NCBI GenBank assembly: GCA_026705565.1
Contig: JAPPAJ010000249.1
Location: forward strand, 1-39,626
Length of the DNA: 39,626 bases
Reading direction: 5' to 3'
Origin: Caldilineaceae bacterium
GTDB taxonomy: Bacteria > Chloroflexota > Anaerolineae > Caldilineales > Caldilineaceae
Below, piece by piece: positions 29,828 through 38,145 of this stretch (positions are counted from its first letter, which is position 1; every line of letters starts with the position of its first letter). The translations under genes were made by a program, and so were the position numbers. The notes beneath the pieces were generated by a model. That model saw only the letters and a list, made by a program, of their open reading frames with translations. It was not told the DNA's origin and made no database searches.

Positions 29828-29912
29828 TACCTTGCCTGACCCAGATTTTCGGCTCACGCGCCTGACGTACGATGACATGGGGGGCGAAGGCGCCCGATTA
29901 GTATAGAAGAAA

Positions 29913-29918
29913 ATTATA
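29913..29918 (-). promoter_or_regulatory. Extended -10 promoter of the methyltransferase-sigma operon
   Basis: On the minus strand TATAAT is preceded by TTTGC, an extended -10. It lies 35-85 bases before the possible start codons of the methyltransferase. A second -10-like TATACT is at 29900-29905. No clear -35 box is visible. Confidence 0.6.
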
Positions 29919-30284
29919 GCAAATATTTCCCAATTTGCCGGTGTGATTTCCCCGGCCGGGACCGCGGGCAGGGAGACGACATCCCGACCGGGCTCCAGGA
30001 TCCGTCGGCACTCTTTCATTCTCGTTGATGCAGTCCCGGACGCGCACATGGCGAGGGTTCCCTGCAACGGTATCGGCGACACAACCCAAGAGGGCCACTC
30101 GCCGTGGACTTCGGTCCCAACTCCCGCCCATCCCGAACGCCAACGCGTCCGGCACCGGACGCAGACTAGGCGCGGCCACACCAATGACATAACGAAACAC
30201 CATCAAAATCGGTGTTGAGCTGGCATGAACATCACAATTCAAGTATACTTCGGAGTGCAGGCCCCGATTTCCATCGCGGCCCGC
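29919..30284. other. Gene-free spacer
   Basis: I find no supported gene between the methyltransferase promoter and the direct repeats. The small tracked frames (29943-30218, 29898-30458) have no recognisable product. TATACT at about 30243 could be a plus-strand -10 box but has no good -35. Confidence 0.45.
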
Positions 30285-30960
30285 CCGCCCGAGAGTTCCA
30301 AGATGGCACCACTGTTTTCCTGTACCGTTCCGCTGACCACCGCAGTGTTGTCCTGTATTTATGTAAATAAGGGGGGGGCAGACGGGCGTACACCGCCTGA
30401 AGCCCGCACCCTTGTTCGACCACCCGGGCCCGCAGTAGCGCGGCCCACAGACCCGCATCCGGCCCCGGTTCCCAAGCCCGGGTCACGGAGCACACCACAC
30501 CCGCTACCGCCGCGCCGGCGGCGGCACGCGCCCTCCACTGCCTTCCCAACCGCCGCGTCCGGCCTGTCGGCGCGCGGGCAGCATTACGCGTCTCGGACCG
30601 ACCGGCCCGAGAGTTCCAAGATGGCACTGCTGTTTTCCCGTACCGTTCCGCGGGCCGCCGCAGTGTTGCCCTGTATTTATGTAAATAAGGGGGGGGGCAG
30701 ACGGGCGTACACCGCCTGAAGCCCGCACCCTCGTTCGACCATCCGGGCCCGCAGTAGCGCGGCCCACCGACCCGCATCCGGACCCGGCCCCCAAGCCCGG
30801 GTCACGGGGCATCCCACCCCACACCCGCTGCCGCCGCGCCGTCGGCGGCACACGCCTTCCACGCATCCGACACCCCCTTACAAGGGGATGCGGATGGCCA
30901 CCGCGTCCGGCCTGTCGGCGCGCGGGCGGCATCACGCGTCTCGAACCGATCGGCCCGAGT
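30285..30960. repeat. Two-copy direct repeat (318 and 348 bp) with partial third start
   Basis: Two long, highly similar segments follow each other. Anchoring on CCCGAGAGTTCCAAGATGGC, copy 1 begins near 30285 and copy 2 near 30603 (offset 318). A third start (CGGCCCGAG) is at 30951, 348 bases later, and breaks off after a few bases. Copy 2 has about 30 extra bases, including a hairpin (CCCCTT, ACA, AGGGG flanked by CATCC/GGATG). Both copies contain the AT palindrome TATTTATGTAAATA directly before a run of eight or nine G. The tracked minus-strand frames inside mirror each other because of the repeat and have no recognisable product. The array ends about 45 bases before the secreted acidic protein gene. 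Confidence 0.85.
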
Positions 30961-31005
30961 TGTCCCACATGTCCAATTTGTCATTGACATAAGGAGTACC
31001 CTGTG

Positions 31006-32442
31006 ATGAAAAACACCACCGTGCGCATCGGCCTACTGGTCCTGGTCGCCGTCGCCGTCCTCGCCCTAACCGGGTTGGGCGGCACCGCCCTCGCGGCCGG
31101 CGACCTGTTCGACGACGACTACTCGGACTGCCCCCACAAGACCCGCTTGCGGGACGGCCAGATTTCAGACTTGTCCGTGAACCGCGACTCCGATGACGAG
31201 GACAATGTCAACGTTTCGTGGGCGGCCACCGATCCCGCGACTTGGGGCCTGGGGTCCAACGCCTACAGGACATCCCTCGTAGTGATTCTGGACGACGGCA
31301 GCCCCGACACCGAGACCTTGTCGCTGGGTTCGAGGAAGACCACCTTCGACGGCGTTGAGACCGGCAAGCAGGTGACGGTCCAGATGGCGATCGTGGTGGA
31401 CACCGCGGATGGCAAATACCTCATCAGCGACATCCTGGAGAAGAGCATCAACCAGAGCCTGACCGAGCCGGCGTTCTCAACCGGATGGCGCCAAGTGACC
31501 GGGGTGACACTCCCCGGGATAACAGGCAAGGCTGCAGACCTCAAAGTCAGTTCCCAACCTGTGGCCGGCATGATGTACTACGTGGGCTACAACGAGAACT
31601 TCGGCAACTACAAGTCCAATGACTCCGATTTGGTGACGACCCCGTCGACCGCGCGGCTGAGAATTGGCTTGGTGCACTCCAGTAACGAGAGCAATGACGA
31701 GCGGGACGACGTGGACTTCAACGCCTACATCATCCGCATCGTTGACGAAGACGGCGATGTGGTGAGCGAAGGTGACGACGTGAGCACCATGGCGAGTAGC
31801 TACAAGAGCAGCAGGGCTACCTTCGGCTTAGACCATGATGGCGACGACGCCGAATCCAGCCCCACCCCCGAGCTCCAACTTACATGGCCTGCGAAACTGG
31901 TCCTGTATGGCGTGAGCCAGGATCCAACGTTCGCGACATCGGACGAACCTGAGAAGCGCACGATAGGGACGTACGCTCTGACCAATGTCCGGATCGTGGA
32001 CGGTGACGACATCACGGCGGCGGCCCACGTCAGCAGTGCGGTGGGAAACAGGGATGGCGGACTGGAACCGAACTACCTTTCCATGGTCAAGGTTGATTCC
32101 TATCCCTTCGATGACACCCAAGTCACCGACGCGGATCCTGACGCCACTCCCCCTGCTGACGCCACTTATGCTCTACCGGATACGCTTGTTGACCACGTGT
32201 ATGCGGAGCCGCCGAACGAGCACCGGGACTTCCCCATCGACACGCTCGCAAGCGACGAGACCTACACGATTTCGGCCTGGGCCATCAACGACAACGATGA
32301 GGTCATCAGTCCGGTGGTCAAGCTGAAGGTGCGGCCCAAGGACACCGCTCGCGGTGATGTCACTGGTTTCCTGGACTACAAGGTGACGACGGCAGCGGAC
32401 GTTGACGGCCTCACCACCACCGAGTTCACAGTGCTCAAGTAG
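31006..32442 (+). CDS. Acidic secreted protein of unknown family
   Basis: The predicted protein has 478 residues. A clear signal peptide (KNTTVRIGLLVLVAVAVLAL, then TALAAGDLF, cleavage probably after ALA-A) is followed by a mature part strikingly rich in Asp and Glu (DDDYSDCP, NRDSDDEDNVNVSW, DHDGDDAESS, DADPDATPPADATY). The predicted beta-rich, Thr/Ser-rich sequence resembles extracellular fibronectin/Ig-like or cadherin-like modules, but I cannot assign a domain. Asp-rich loops suggest calcium binding, which is inference. AAGGAG lies 9 bases before ATG 31006 and 6 before GTG 31003, so either may be used. A strong terminator follows at 32595. No sortase motif or membrane anchor is seen. Confidence 0.8.
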   Translation: MKNTTVRIGLLVLVAVAVLALTGLGGTALAAGDLFDDDYSDCPHKTRLRDGQISDLSVNRDSDDEDNVNVSWAATDPATWGLGSNAYRTSLVVILDDGSPDTETLSLGSRKTTFDGVETGKQVTVQMAIVVDTADGKYLISDILEKSINQSLTEPAFSTGWRQVTGVTLPGITGKAADLKVSSQPVAGMMYYVGYNENFGNYKSNDSDLVTTPSTARLRIGLVHSSNESNDERDDVDFNAYIIRIVDEDGDVVSEGDDVSTMASSYKSSRATFGLDHDGDDAESSPTPELQLTWPAKLVLYGVSQDPTFATSDEPEKRTIGTYALTNVRIVDGDDITAAAHVSSAVGNRDGGLEPNYLSMVKVDSYPFDDTQVTDADPDATPPADATYALPDTLVDHVYAEPPNEHRDFPIDTLASDETYTISAWAINDNDEVISPVVKLKVRPKDTARGDVTGFLDYKVTTAADVDGLTTTEFTVLK

Positions 32443-32493
32443 CGGCGTGTGCCGAGTGGGCCGGCCGGGAAAACCGCTGGCCCACCCTCCCCG

Positions 32494-32576
32494 GACTCCC
32501 AGGATGGGTGGCTGGTAATGACAGGTAGAAAGTAGTGCGTCTCCTCGTGGTTGTCCAGTCACCCATCCTGGGAGTC
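32494..32576. repeat. 22-bp inverted repeat pair
   Basis: Arms at 32494-32515 and 32555-32576 (GACTCCCAGGATGGGTG and its complement) match at 21 of 22 positions and enclose 39 bases. It lies between the acidic protein stop codon and its terminator and contains no gene. It could be a stabilising 3' hairpin, a small mobile repeat or a processing site. Confidence 0.8.
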
Positions 32577-32594
32577 TTGGACGAGACTCAAATT

Positions 32595-32626
32595 GAGCCC
32601 CCTCGTACGAGGGGGCTCTTGTTGTT
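32595..32626 (+). terminator. Intrinsic terminator
   Basis: GAGCCCCCTCGT pairs perfectly with ACGAGGGGGCTC and is followed by TTGTTGTT. It ends the transcript of the acidic secreted protein gene. The stem is a full palindrome, so it could also act on a minus-strand transcript. Confidence 0.85.
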
Positions 32627-32922
32627 AGGGCATCCCCGCGGCATGGACCTGATCCCGACCGCCCTGTGGGTGGCGGCGATGGAGGGTCAGGTACGGTTGG
32701 CACCCCCGGTGCGCGGCGGTCGGGATCCACCATACCCATCTCGGTGGGAGGGTTGGTTGGGTTGATTCAAGCCCTGGGCATGGCTGGCCCGGGGATCCCG
32801 GACGGAGGTGGGAGCCCTCGACAGCGTACGGCTGATGGCACGCACCACGGCCTGTGCCGGGGGCCTGGACGCGAGGAGGCATCCATGCCGCAGCCACATC
32901 AACGAGACTGAAACAGTGTCGA

Positions 32923-32961
32923 CCAACCGGCACTCCGGCCGGAGTGCCGGTTGGCTATAAT
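32923..32961 (+). promoter_or_regulatory. 32-bp perfect palindrome abutting a TATAAT box
   Basis: CCAACCGGCACTCCGG is followed directly by its exact reverse complement (32923-32954), then C and TATAAT (32956-32961). The palindrome fills the place where a -35 box and spacer would be, so it may be an operator overlapping the promoter of the four-gene operon that follows. A cruciform or terminator role is an alternative. About 300 bases before it (32627-32922) hold nothing I can support. Confidence 0.6.
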
Positions 32962-33018
32962 CGCCGCCGCGGACCGGACTGCGGTCCCGCCGGATGTCCT
33001 GCCAGTCCCCGATGCCTT

Positions 33019-33600
33019 CTGTCCAACGATCCCTCCGACCCCGTTCGCATCCTCGGCCTGTGCGGCAGCCTGCGCGGGCCGGACAGCTTTACCCGCCGCC
33101 TGCTGGTCCTGGTCATGGCCGAGTTGGACGCCCTCGGCGCGTGCACCGATTTCCTGGACTTGGCCGAGACCGAATTGCCCATGTGCAAGAGCGCCGCGGA
33201 CACGGACGACCATCCCGGCAAACAGGACCTCGTGGCGCGGGCTGAACTGGCCCAAGGATTCGTGCTGGCCACGCCGGAGTACCACAACAGCTACAGCGGG
33301 GTATTGAAGAACGCGCTCGATCTGCTCAGCAGCGAGCAGCTGGGCGACAAGATGTTCGGCCTGATCGGCATTGCCGGGGGCGACATGGGCGCCGTCAATG
33401 CACTGGGCCACCTCCGCATCGTCATACGCGGGGTTAACGGCCACGTCATTCCGCAGCAGATCAGCCTGCCATCCGTCTACCGTCAGTTCAACGGTGATCG
33501 GCTCGCCGATGAACGCACGGCCGGCCGCGTCAGGGACTTCGCCGCTGCCCTGGCCTTGCACACGCGCCGGCTGGCCGCAACCCTCGAGGGCCTCCGCTGA
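33019..33600 (+). CDS. NADPH-dependent FMN reductase
   Basis: This flavodoxin-fold protein of about 193 residues has the family phosphate-binding motif RILGLCGSLRGPDSFTRRLL and the flavin-side segment FVLATPEYHNSYSGVLKNAL, then a GIAGGDMGA loop. It would reduce FMN with NAD(P)H in the cytoplasm; the final electron acceptor is unknown. The start is not clear: the tracked ATG at 32854 lies upstream of the putative promoter, and the only in-frame start-like codon after TATAAT is CTG 33019 (MSNDPSDPVRIL if read as Met). ATG 33012 is in another frame. It is the first gene of the operon, 19 bases before the next. Confidence 0.8.
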   Translation: MSNDPSDPVRILGLCGSLRGPDSFTRRLLVLVMAELDALGACTDFLDLAETELPMCKSAADTDDHPGKQDLVARAELAQGFVLATPEYHNSYSGVLKNALDLLSSEQLGDKMFGLIGIAGGDMGAVNALGHLRIVIRGVNGHVIPQQISLPSVYRQFNGDRLADERTAGRVRDFAAALALHTRRLAATLEGLR

Positions 33601-33619
33601 GCAGCGTGCCCGCAGTCCG

Positions 33620-34039
33620 ATGGCCGAGGACGAAGGACAGGCTCGCACCTGGCACGCCCATCCCCAGTACGCCGTATTGGCGTCATTGCTGGGAGTCTTG
33701 ACGATTTGGCTGGTGTTGCAGGACGGACGCCGGCCGGACACCGGCAACATGCTGATGGCCCTGCTCGCCTTCGGGCTTGCACTGTGGCACCTGCAGTGGC
33801 TGGGCAGCCGCGTCGAAGTCAATGCCCGCGGGCTGGCCCTGCATCGGACCGGACGGACCCGGCGGACCGTGGCCTGGTCGGCCGTCACCGACATTCGCTG
33901 GACAGGGCGCGTAACCCGCTCAATTCTGGTGGAGTGCCGCCAGGGGGCCCACCGCGAACAGTTGGAGCTGCCCCGGTTGCGGGATCAGGAAGGGTTGTGG
34001 CAACAACTGGAGGACCGATTGGCGCGGGACGAAGCGTGA
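33620..34039 (+). CDS. Small membrane protein with PH-like domain
   Basis: The 139-residue protein has two hydrophobic helices (YAVLASLLGVLTIWLVL and MLMALLAFGLALWHLQW) followed by a soluble beta-rich segment (VEVNARGLALHR ... RTVAWSAVTDIRWTGR) that resembles bacterial PH-like (bPH) domains. Function is unknown. ATG 33620 is chosen over the tracked start at 33371, which lies inside the reductase gene. Its TGA overlaps the ATG of the glycosyltransferase by one base (TGATG), so translation is probably coupled. Confidence 0.65.
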   Translation: MAEDEGQARTWHAHPQYAVLASLLGVLTIWLVLQDGRRPDTGNMLMALLAFGLALWHLQWLGSRVEVNARGLALHRTGRTRRTVAWSAVTDIRWTGRVTRSILVECRQGAHREQLELPRLRDQEGLWQQLEDRLARDEA

Positions 34040-35187
34040 TGCACATCCTTATGGTGACCGGAGAGTACCCCCCAATGACGGGTGGGGTGGGCGACTACAC
34101 GCGCTTGCTGGCCCGGGCGTTGATCCGCAACGGCCTCCGGGTGCAGGTGGCAGCCACTACGGGTACGCCGACCACCGGCCGCGGTGGGCCGGATGAACCG
34201 GAAGTCCTAACCCTTCCGAGACGGTGGGGCCGGGGCCACAAACTGGCGATTGCCAGGATGGCCCGAGCCGAGCCGGACAGCTGGATCCATGTGCAGTACC
34301 AAACCGCGGCCTACCGCATGAACCCGGAGGTAAACCGGTCACCGGCAGCCTGGGTCGCACAGGGGCTGCGCGTAGCCTGGACCTACCATGATCTGCTGCC
34401 GCCCTATCTCTTTCCCCTTGCAGGGAATGCCCTGAGACAGCGCGTGACCCTGGCCCCGGGGCGGACCAGCCGCATAGTGATTTCGACCAATCGGGAGGAT
34501 GCCGACCGGCTGGCCCAGGCCGGGATCCGGGCGGAGGTCAGTCCGGTTGGCAGCAACATTCCCATCGCACCCCTGAAACCACGGGAACGGGCCGAATTGC
34601 GTGATTCCTGGCAGGCCCAGCCCGGCGAGCCGGTGATTGGATGCTTCGGTCTGGCCGGTCGCACCAAGGGCCTCCAGACCCTGGTCGAGGCGGCGCGCCT
34701 GCTGAAATCCAGGGGCACCGATCTGCGCATCGTGATTATCGGCGGCACGCCGGGAGCCTCCGACCGCAGCAACGCGGCCTTTCTGCAAAGCCTGCAAAAC
34801 GCCATCCGCACGGCCGGCCTGGAGGATCGGGTCCATTGGACCGGAGCCCTGTCCGACCGGGAGGTCAGCCGGGCCCTCTCCGCCTGCGACCTGATGGTGC
34901 AGCCCTACACGGAAGGGGCCAGTACGCGCCACGGCTCCCTGATGGCATGCCTGGATCACGGCTGCGCCACCATCACCAGCACACCGCTGTCCGACGGCTG
35001 GCTGGCCCCGGGGGTGCCGACCGTGCCGCCTCTGGACTTCCTGGCCTTGGTATCCCGCATCGCATGCCTGGCCGCCAGCCCGGAGAAACGCGCGGCGGCG
35101 GCCGCCGCCGCCCGGGCCAGCGCCGCGGACCGGTCCTGGGAACGGATCGCCGACCAGCACGCGGCCCTGTACGCCGCAGCTGCCTGA
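34039..35187 (+). CDS. Glycosyltransferase, GT4-like
   Basis: This 382-residue GT-B enzyme starts MHILMVTGEYPPMTGGVGDY, with the glycine-rich loop of the acceptor domain, and continues with the donor domain (PVIGCFGLAGRTKGLQTLVE, then VHWTGALSDREVSRALSACD). The usual EGxxxxxxE region reads TEGASTRHGSLMACLDHGCA, so the first glutamate is present and the second is replaced. Donor and acceptor sugars are unknown. The real start is ATG 34039, overlapping the preceding stop. The tracked frame from 33706 is an unlikely extension. Confidence 0.85.
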   Translation: MHILMVTGEYPPMTGGVGDYTRLLARALIRNGLRVQVAATTGTPTTGRGGPDEPEVLTLPRRWGRGHKLAIARMARAEPDSWIHVQYQTAAYRMNPEVNRSPAAWVAQGLRVAWTYHDLLPPYLFPLAGNALRQRVTLAPGRTSRIVISTNREDADRLAQAGIRAEVSPVGSNIPIAPLKPRERAELRDSWQAQPGEPVIGCFGLAGRTKGLQTLVEAARLLKSRGTDLRIVIIGGTPGASDRSNAAFLQSLQNAIRTAGLEDRVHWTGALSDREVSRALSACDLMVQPYTEGASTRHGSLMACLDHGCATITSTPLSDGWLAPGVPTVPPLDFLALVSRIACLAASPEKRAAAAAAARASAADRSWERIADQHAALYAAAA

Positions 35188-35219
35188 GAGCAAGCCGAAA
35201 CCGAGGAGAACTCCCTTCC

Positions 35220-36947
35220 ATGCAGTTCGATGCCCTTGCCCTCAACTGTCTCGTGCAGGAGACGGCAGCTCGGGCGCTGCCGGGCCGCATCCAGAAGATC
35301 GTGATGCCAGGCCCGCGCTCGCTGGTGCTTGAACTGTACGGCAGGGGACGGCGCCATTGGCTGCGCATCACAGGCTGGGGCCCGGAGTGTGGCTTGTACC
35401 TGACGGAGATCCGTCCACGTCGGGGCGAGGGGCCCAACCAACCGTTCCTGGAACTGCTGAGAAAGTACGCGGACGGAGCCACGGCTTCGGCCCTGTACCT
35501 GCCCGATCCGGACGAACGGGTGGTGTGTCTTGCCCTTGCGCACCGGGAACATGGCGATCAGACGCTGCTGTGCGAATTGACCGGACGCAACGGCAACCTG
35601 TTCCTGTTGGGGGACGGCAACCGCATCCTCGGCTCCCTGCGCCGCGTCCCGCCGGGTACCCCCCGCGACCTGAGGCCCAGGCAACCCTATCAGCCGTTGC
35701 CGCGCAGGGACATGTGTTCCCCGCTGGAGTGCCCCGTACCCAGGCTTGAGGCGGCACTCCAGGTTCAGGCCGATGCACCGGGCTGGCGCGCCCTGACGGC
35801 GACCGTGGCCGGTATGGGCCCCATGCAGGCGCGGGAGATTGTGTACAGAGCCTGCGGCCGGGCCGATTCCACGGCAGGTGAACTGGACGCGCCGGTCCTG
35901 GCCAACGCCATCCAGGACCTTTGGCAGCCGGTCCTCAGCGGGGAATGGTCGCCCAGCAGCATTGGGGGCAACGGTGGTGTAACCACCTGCGCACCCTATC
36001 CCATCCGCCATCTGCCCGGAGCCGAGCCGGAACCCGAACTAACGCCCTTGCTCTCCCGCCTGCAACCTCCGGACCCCTACGCTGAAGTGCGCAGGAGCCT
36101 GCGCACCCAGATTGGCAAGGCCGGGACCCGGACGGAGCGCCGCCTCAAGGGGGCCGCCCGCGACCTGCCCGAACCGGGTGTCGCCGAACGGTTGCGCACA
36201 CAGGCCCAATGGCTCTTGGCCCTACAGCATTCCATTCGGCCCGGCCAAACCGAACTGGAACCACCGGACGGCAGCGGGCCCGTGGCCCTGGTGCCGGGCA
36301 GGACGCCGGTGCAGCAGGCCGAAGCCATGTTCAAGCGCGCCCGCAAGCTGGAACGAGCGGCCGAGGTTGTGCCGCGCCGCATCCGGGAACTCGAGCGCGA
36401 CCGGGATTATCTGGCGCAACTGCTGCTCGATCTGGAACAGGCCGCCGACCGGCCGGAACTGGAAGCCGTGCGGGAGGATTTGGAGCAAACCGGCCTGGCC
36501 GGCCGGTCGCAGGTGCGCAAGTCCCGGCCCAAGGTGCCGCGTCCGGCTCGGGGCCCCCGCCGGTTTCGCCACGGCCAATTCACCATCCTGGTCGGCCGCA
36601 ACGCCCGCCAGAACGACCAAGTCACGTTTGCCAAGGGATCGCCCAAGGACCTGTGGCTGCATGCACGGGACCATCCGGGCTCCCATGTCGTCATCCAAAG
36701 CGGCGGCCGCAACGTGCCGCGCGAAACACTGGACGGTGCAGCCCGGCTGGCGGCCTACCACTCGGGTCTGCGCGGCGAGAACCGGGCGCGCGTGATGGTG
36801 GCCGAACGGCGGCATGTGCGGAAACCCGCGCGCGCCCGTCCGGGACAGGTGACGATCCGCAAGGGCAAAGCCCGCACCGTGGTGGTGGACGCGGTGGAGC
36901 CGGATTGGCAGGAGGCCGGCGGTCCCGGCGTCAGTGCTCCAGAATGA
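35220..36947 (+). CDS. rqcH: RqcH/NFACT ribosome quality-control protein
   Basis: The 575-residue protein matches the NFACT family (RqcH, Rqc2/NEMF relatives), which bind stalled large ribosomal subunits and direct alanine tailing of the trapped chain. NFACT-N starts MQFDALALNCLVQET; a coiled-coil middle covers about residues 370-430; and the C-terminal NFACT-R domain carries GRNARQNDQVTFAKGSPKDL and WLHARDHPGSHVVI. The Asp-Arg pair at the tRNA-binding position of characterised members appears as Glu-99/Arg-100 (PDPDERVVCL). GAGGAGAA precedes ATG 35220; the tracked start at 34641 is inside the glycosyltransferase. Its end overlaps the convergent acyltransferase gene by 17 bases. Confidence 0.88.
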   Translation: MQFDALALNCLVQETAARALPGRIQKIVMPGPRSLVLELYGRGRRHWLRITGWGPECGLYLTEIRPRRGEGPNQPFLELLRKYADGATASALYLPDPDERVVCLALAHREHGDQTLLCELTGRNGNLFLLGDGNRILGSLRRVPPGTPRDLRPRQPYQPLPRRDMCSPLECPVPRLEAALQVQADAPGWRALTATVAGMGPMQAREIVYRACGRADSTAGELDAPVLANAIQDLWQPVLSGEWSPSSIGGNGGVTTCAPYPIRHLPGAEPEPELTPLLSRLQPPDPYAEVRRSLRTQIGKAGTRTERRLKGAARDLPEPGVAERLRTQAQWLLALQHSIRPGQTELEPPDGSGPVALVPGRTPVQQAEAMFKRARKLERAAEVVPRRIRELERDRDYLAQLLLDLEQAADRPELEAVREDLEQTGLAGRSQVRKSRPKVPRPARGPRRFRHGQFTILVGRNARQNDQVTFAKGSPKDLWLHARDHPGSHVVIQSGGRNVPRETLDGAARLAAYHSGLRGENRARVMVAERRHVRKPARARPGQVTIRKGKARTVVVDAVEPDWQEAGGPGVSAPE

Positions 36948-38055
36948 CGCGCATCACCGGGTGGTCGACGGCACCGAACCGACCCTTGTATTCCTCGTCG
37001 CCCTGCATGAAGTCGAACACCTTGTGGCCCGACACGATGGCGTACTGCAGGGCATAGGAGAGGATCACCCAACCGGGGCTGAGGTGGTAGTGCAGGTCCG
37101 GACGGAACCCGCTGTTGTAGAGCAGATAATGGCCGTCCTGGCTGAAAGCGAGCAGGGCGGCGGCCTTTTCGCCGTTCAGGGTCAGGAACATCAGCGACAG
37201 CTTGCCGGCATCGAACATGTCCCGGCTCATTTCGTGGAAGAAATGCTCCATGTCGGGGGTCATGAACTCCCGCTTGTAGGACTGGCTGGCCTTCTGCAGG
37301 GCGATGAAATCCCCCACCTCGCGGCGGAGATCGTGTTCGGGGCCCACAATGTAGACCCCCACCTCGGCCTCCCTTTCGATGCGCCGCTGCTTGCGGCGGA
37401 TCTCATGCCGCTGCTTGGACGCCACCTGATGTTCCAGATAGTCCTCGTAGGTGTCCGGCAGCTCGATGGCCGGCGCCACATCCTCCTGGAACACCCTGAC
37501 CGACAGTCCCCTGGCCTTGGCCAGGACGGGCAGGACCTGCCAGGTGGTGCTGGATGACGGCAGATTGCAGAGGTCAACTACTTCCCACGGGGGGGCAGTG
37601 GGGCCCTCCAGCCAGTCCAGGAACGCCCGGTAGACGCAGTCCTCCCAGCCGCAGGCCACGATCACATCCAGGTAGTCGCTGACCTCGATGCAGCCCACAA
37701 TGCTGAGCTGGTCCCGGCCGTCGTGCAGGGAATCGTCCCCGGTCAACCTGTACAGGGGCAGAATGCCGACCAGCTCCCCCGTGTCGTGGCGGCGATAGGC
37801 GGTAATCCAGCGTTCGCCCAATCCCAGATTGTGCCACCAGACCTTCTGCCAGGCCAGTCGCATGAAGAAGGCCCGGGAACCGGAGCGATCCACGAGTTGA
37901 TCCCAGACATCGGCCAAGGCGTCAAACCCGTCCGGATCGGCATCGGGCCCCCAGACGTGCACCTCAAGGGACACGCCCTCGCTCTCGGGGCAGGATGTGG
38001 CGGCAGGAAGAACGGGGACTTCCGGGGCCAGCAGTTCGGACACTGTGGATCCCAT
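36931..38055 (-). CDS. BioF2/CelD-like acyltransferase (GNAT fold)
   Basis: The 374-residue protein resembles the BioF2-like/CelD acetyltransferase family (related to FemX-type enzymes). An N-terminal GNAT-like half (SRAFFMRLAWQKVWWHNLG, DTGELVGILPLYR) is linked by a basic helical stretch (ASKQRHEIRRKQRRIERE) to a C-terminal GNAT half (LSLMFLTLNGEKAAALLAF, SPGWVILSYALQYAI, FDFMQGDEEYKGRFG). Its acceptor is unknown; relatives act on polysaccharides, peptidoglycan or lipids. ATG 38055 is preferred because a TATAAT box lies at 38080-38085, downstream of the tracked start. The 3' end overlaps rqcH on the other strand. Confidence 0.8.
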   Translation of the reverse strand: MGSTVSELLAPEVPVLPAATSCPESEGVSLEVHVWGPDADPDGFDALADVWDQLVDRSGSRAFFMRLAWQKVWWHNLGLGERWITAYRRHDTGELVGILPLYRLTGDDSLHDGRDQLSIVGCIEVSDYLDVIVACGWEDCVYRAFLDWLEGPTAPPWEVVDLCNLPSSSTTWQVLPVLAKARGLSVRVFQEDVAPAIELPDTYEDYLEHQVASKQRHEIRRKQRRIEREAEVGVYIVGPEHDLRREVGDFIALQKASQSYKREFMTPDMEHFFHEMSRDMFDAGKLSLMFLTLNGEKAAALLAFSQDGHYLLYNSGFRPDLHYHLSPGWVILSYALQYAIVSGHKVFDFMQGDEEYKGRFGAVDHPVMRVILEH

Positions 38056-38079
38056 GGTGACAGGAGGTGGAGACAGGGC

Positions 38080-38085
38080 ATTATA
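38080..38085 (-). promoter_or_regulatory. Extended -10 promoter of the acyltransferase gene
   Basis: On the minus strand TATAAT is preceded by GTTGC (extended -10). The expected transcription start is only about 18 bases before ATG 38055. No -35 hexamer or Shine-Dalgarno sequence is visible. Confidence 0.6.
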
Positions 38086-38145
38086 GCAACCGATTCCGCC
38101 GGATTTCCGGCCTGCCAACCCTTTCCAAGGTTGGTGGTGGGCGAG

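Noticed and set aside
30400-30430. GTTCGACCA resembling a tRNA T-loop in the direct repeats
   Set aside because: No acceptor, D or anticodon stem can be formed around it, and no tRNA gene was found elsewhere.
30232-30968. Mirror-like minus-strand frames with recurring protein sequence
   Set aside because: They recur only because of the direct repeat, are Gly/Arg/Cys-rich, and have no ribosome binding site.
32619-32920. Small frames between the terminator and the palindrome
   Set aside because: Overlapping frames on both strands with no motif and no ribosome binding site.
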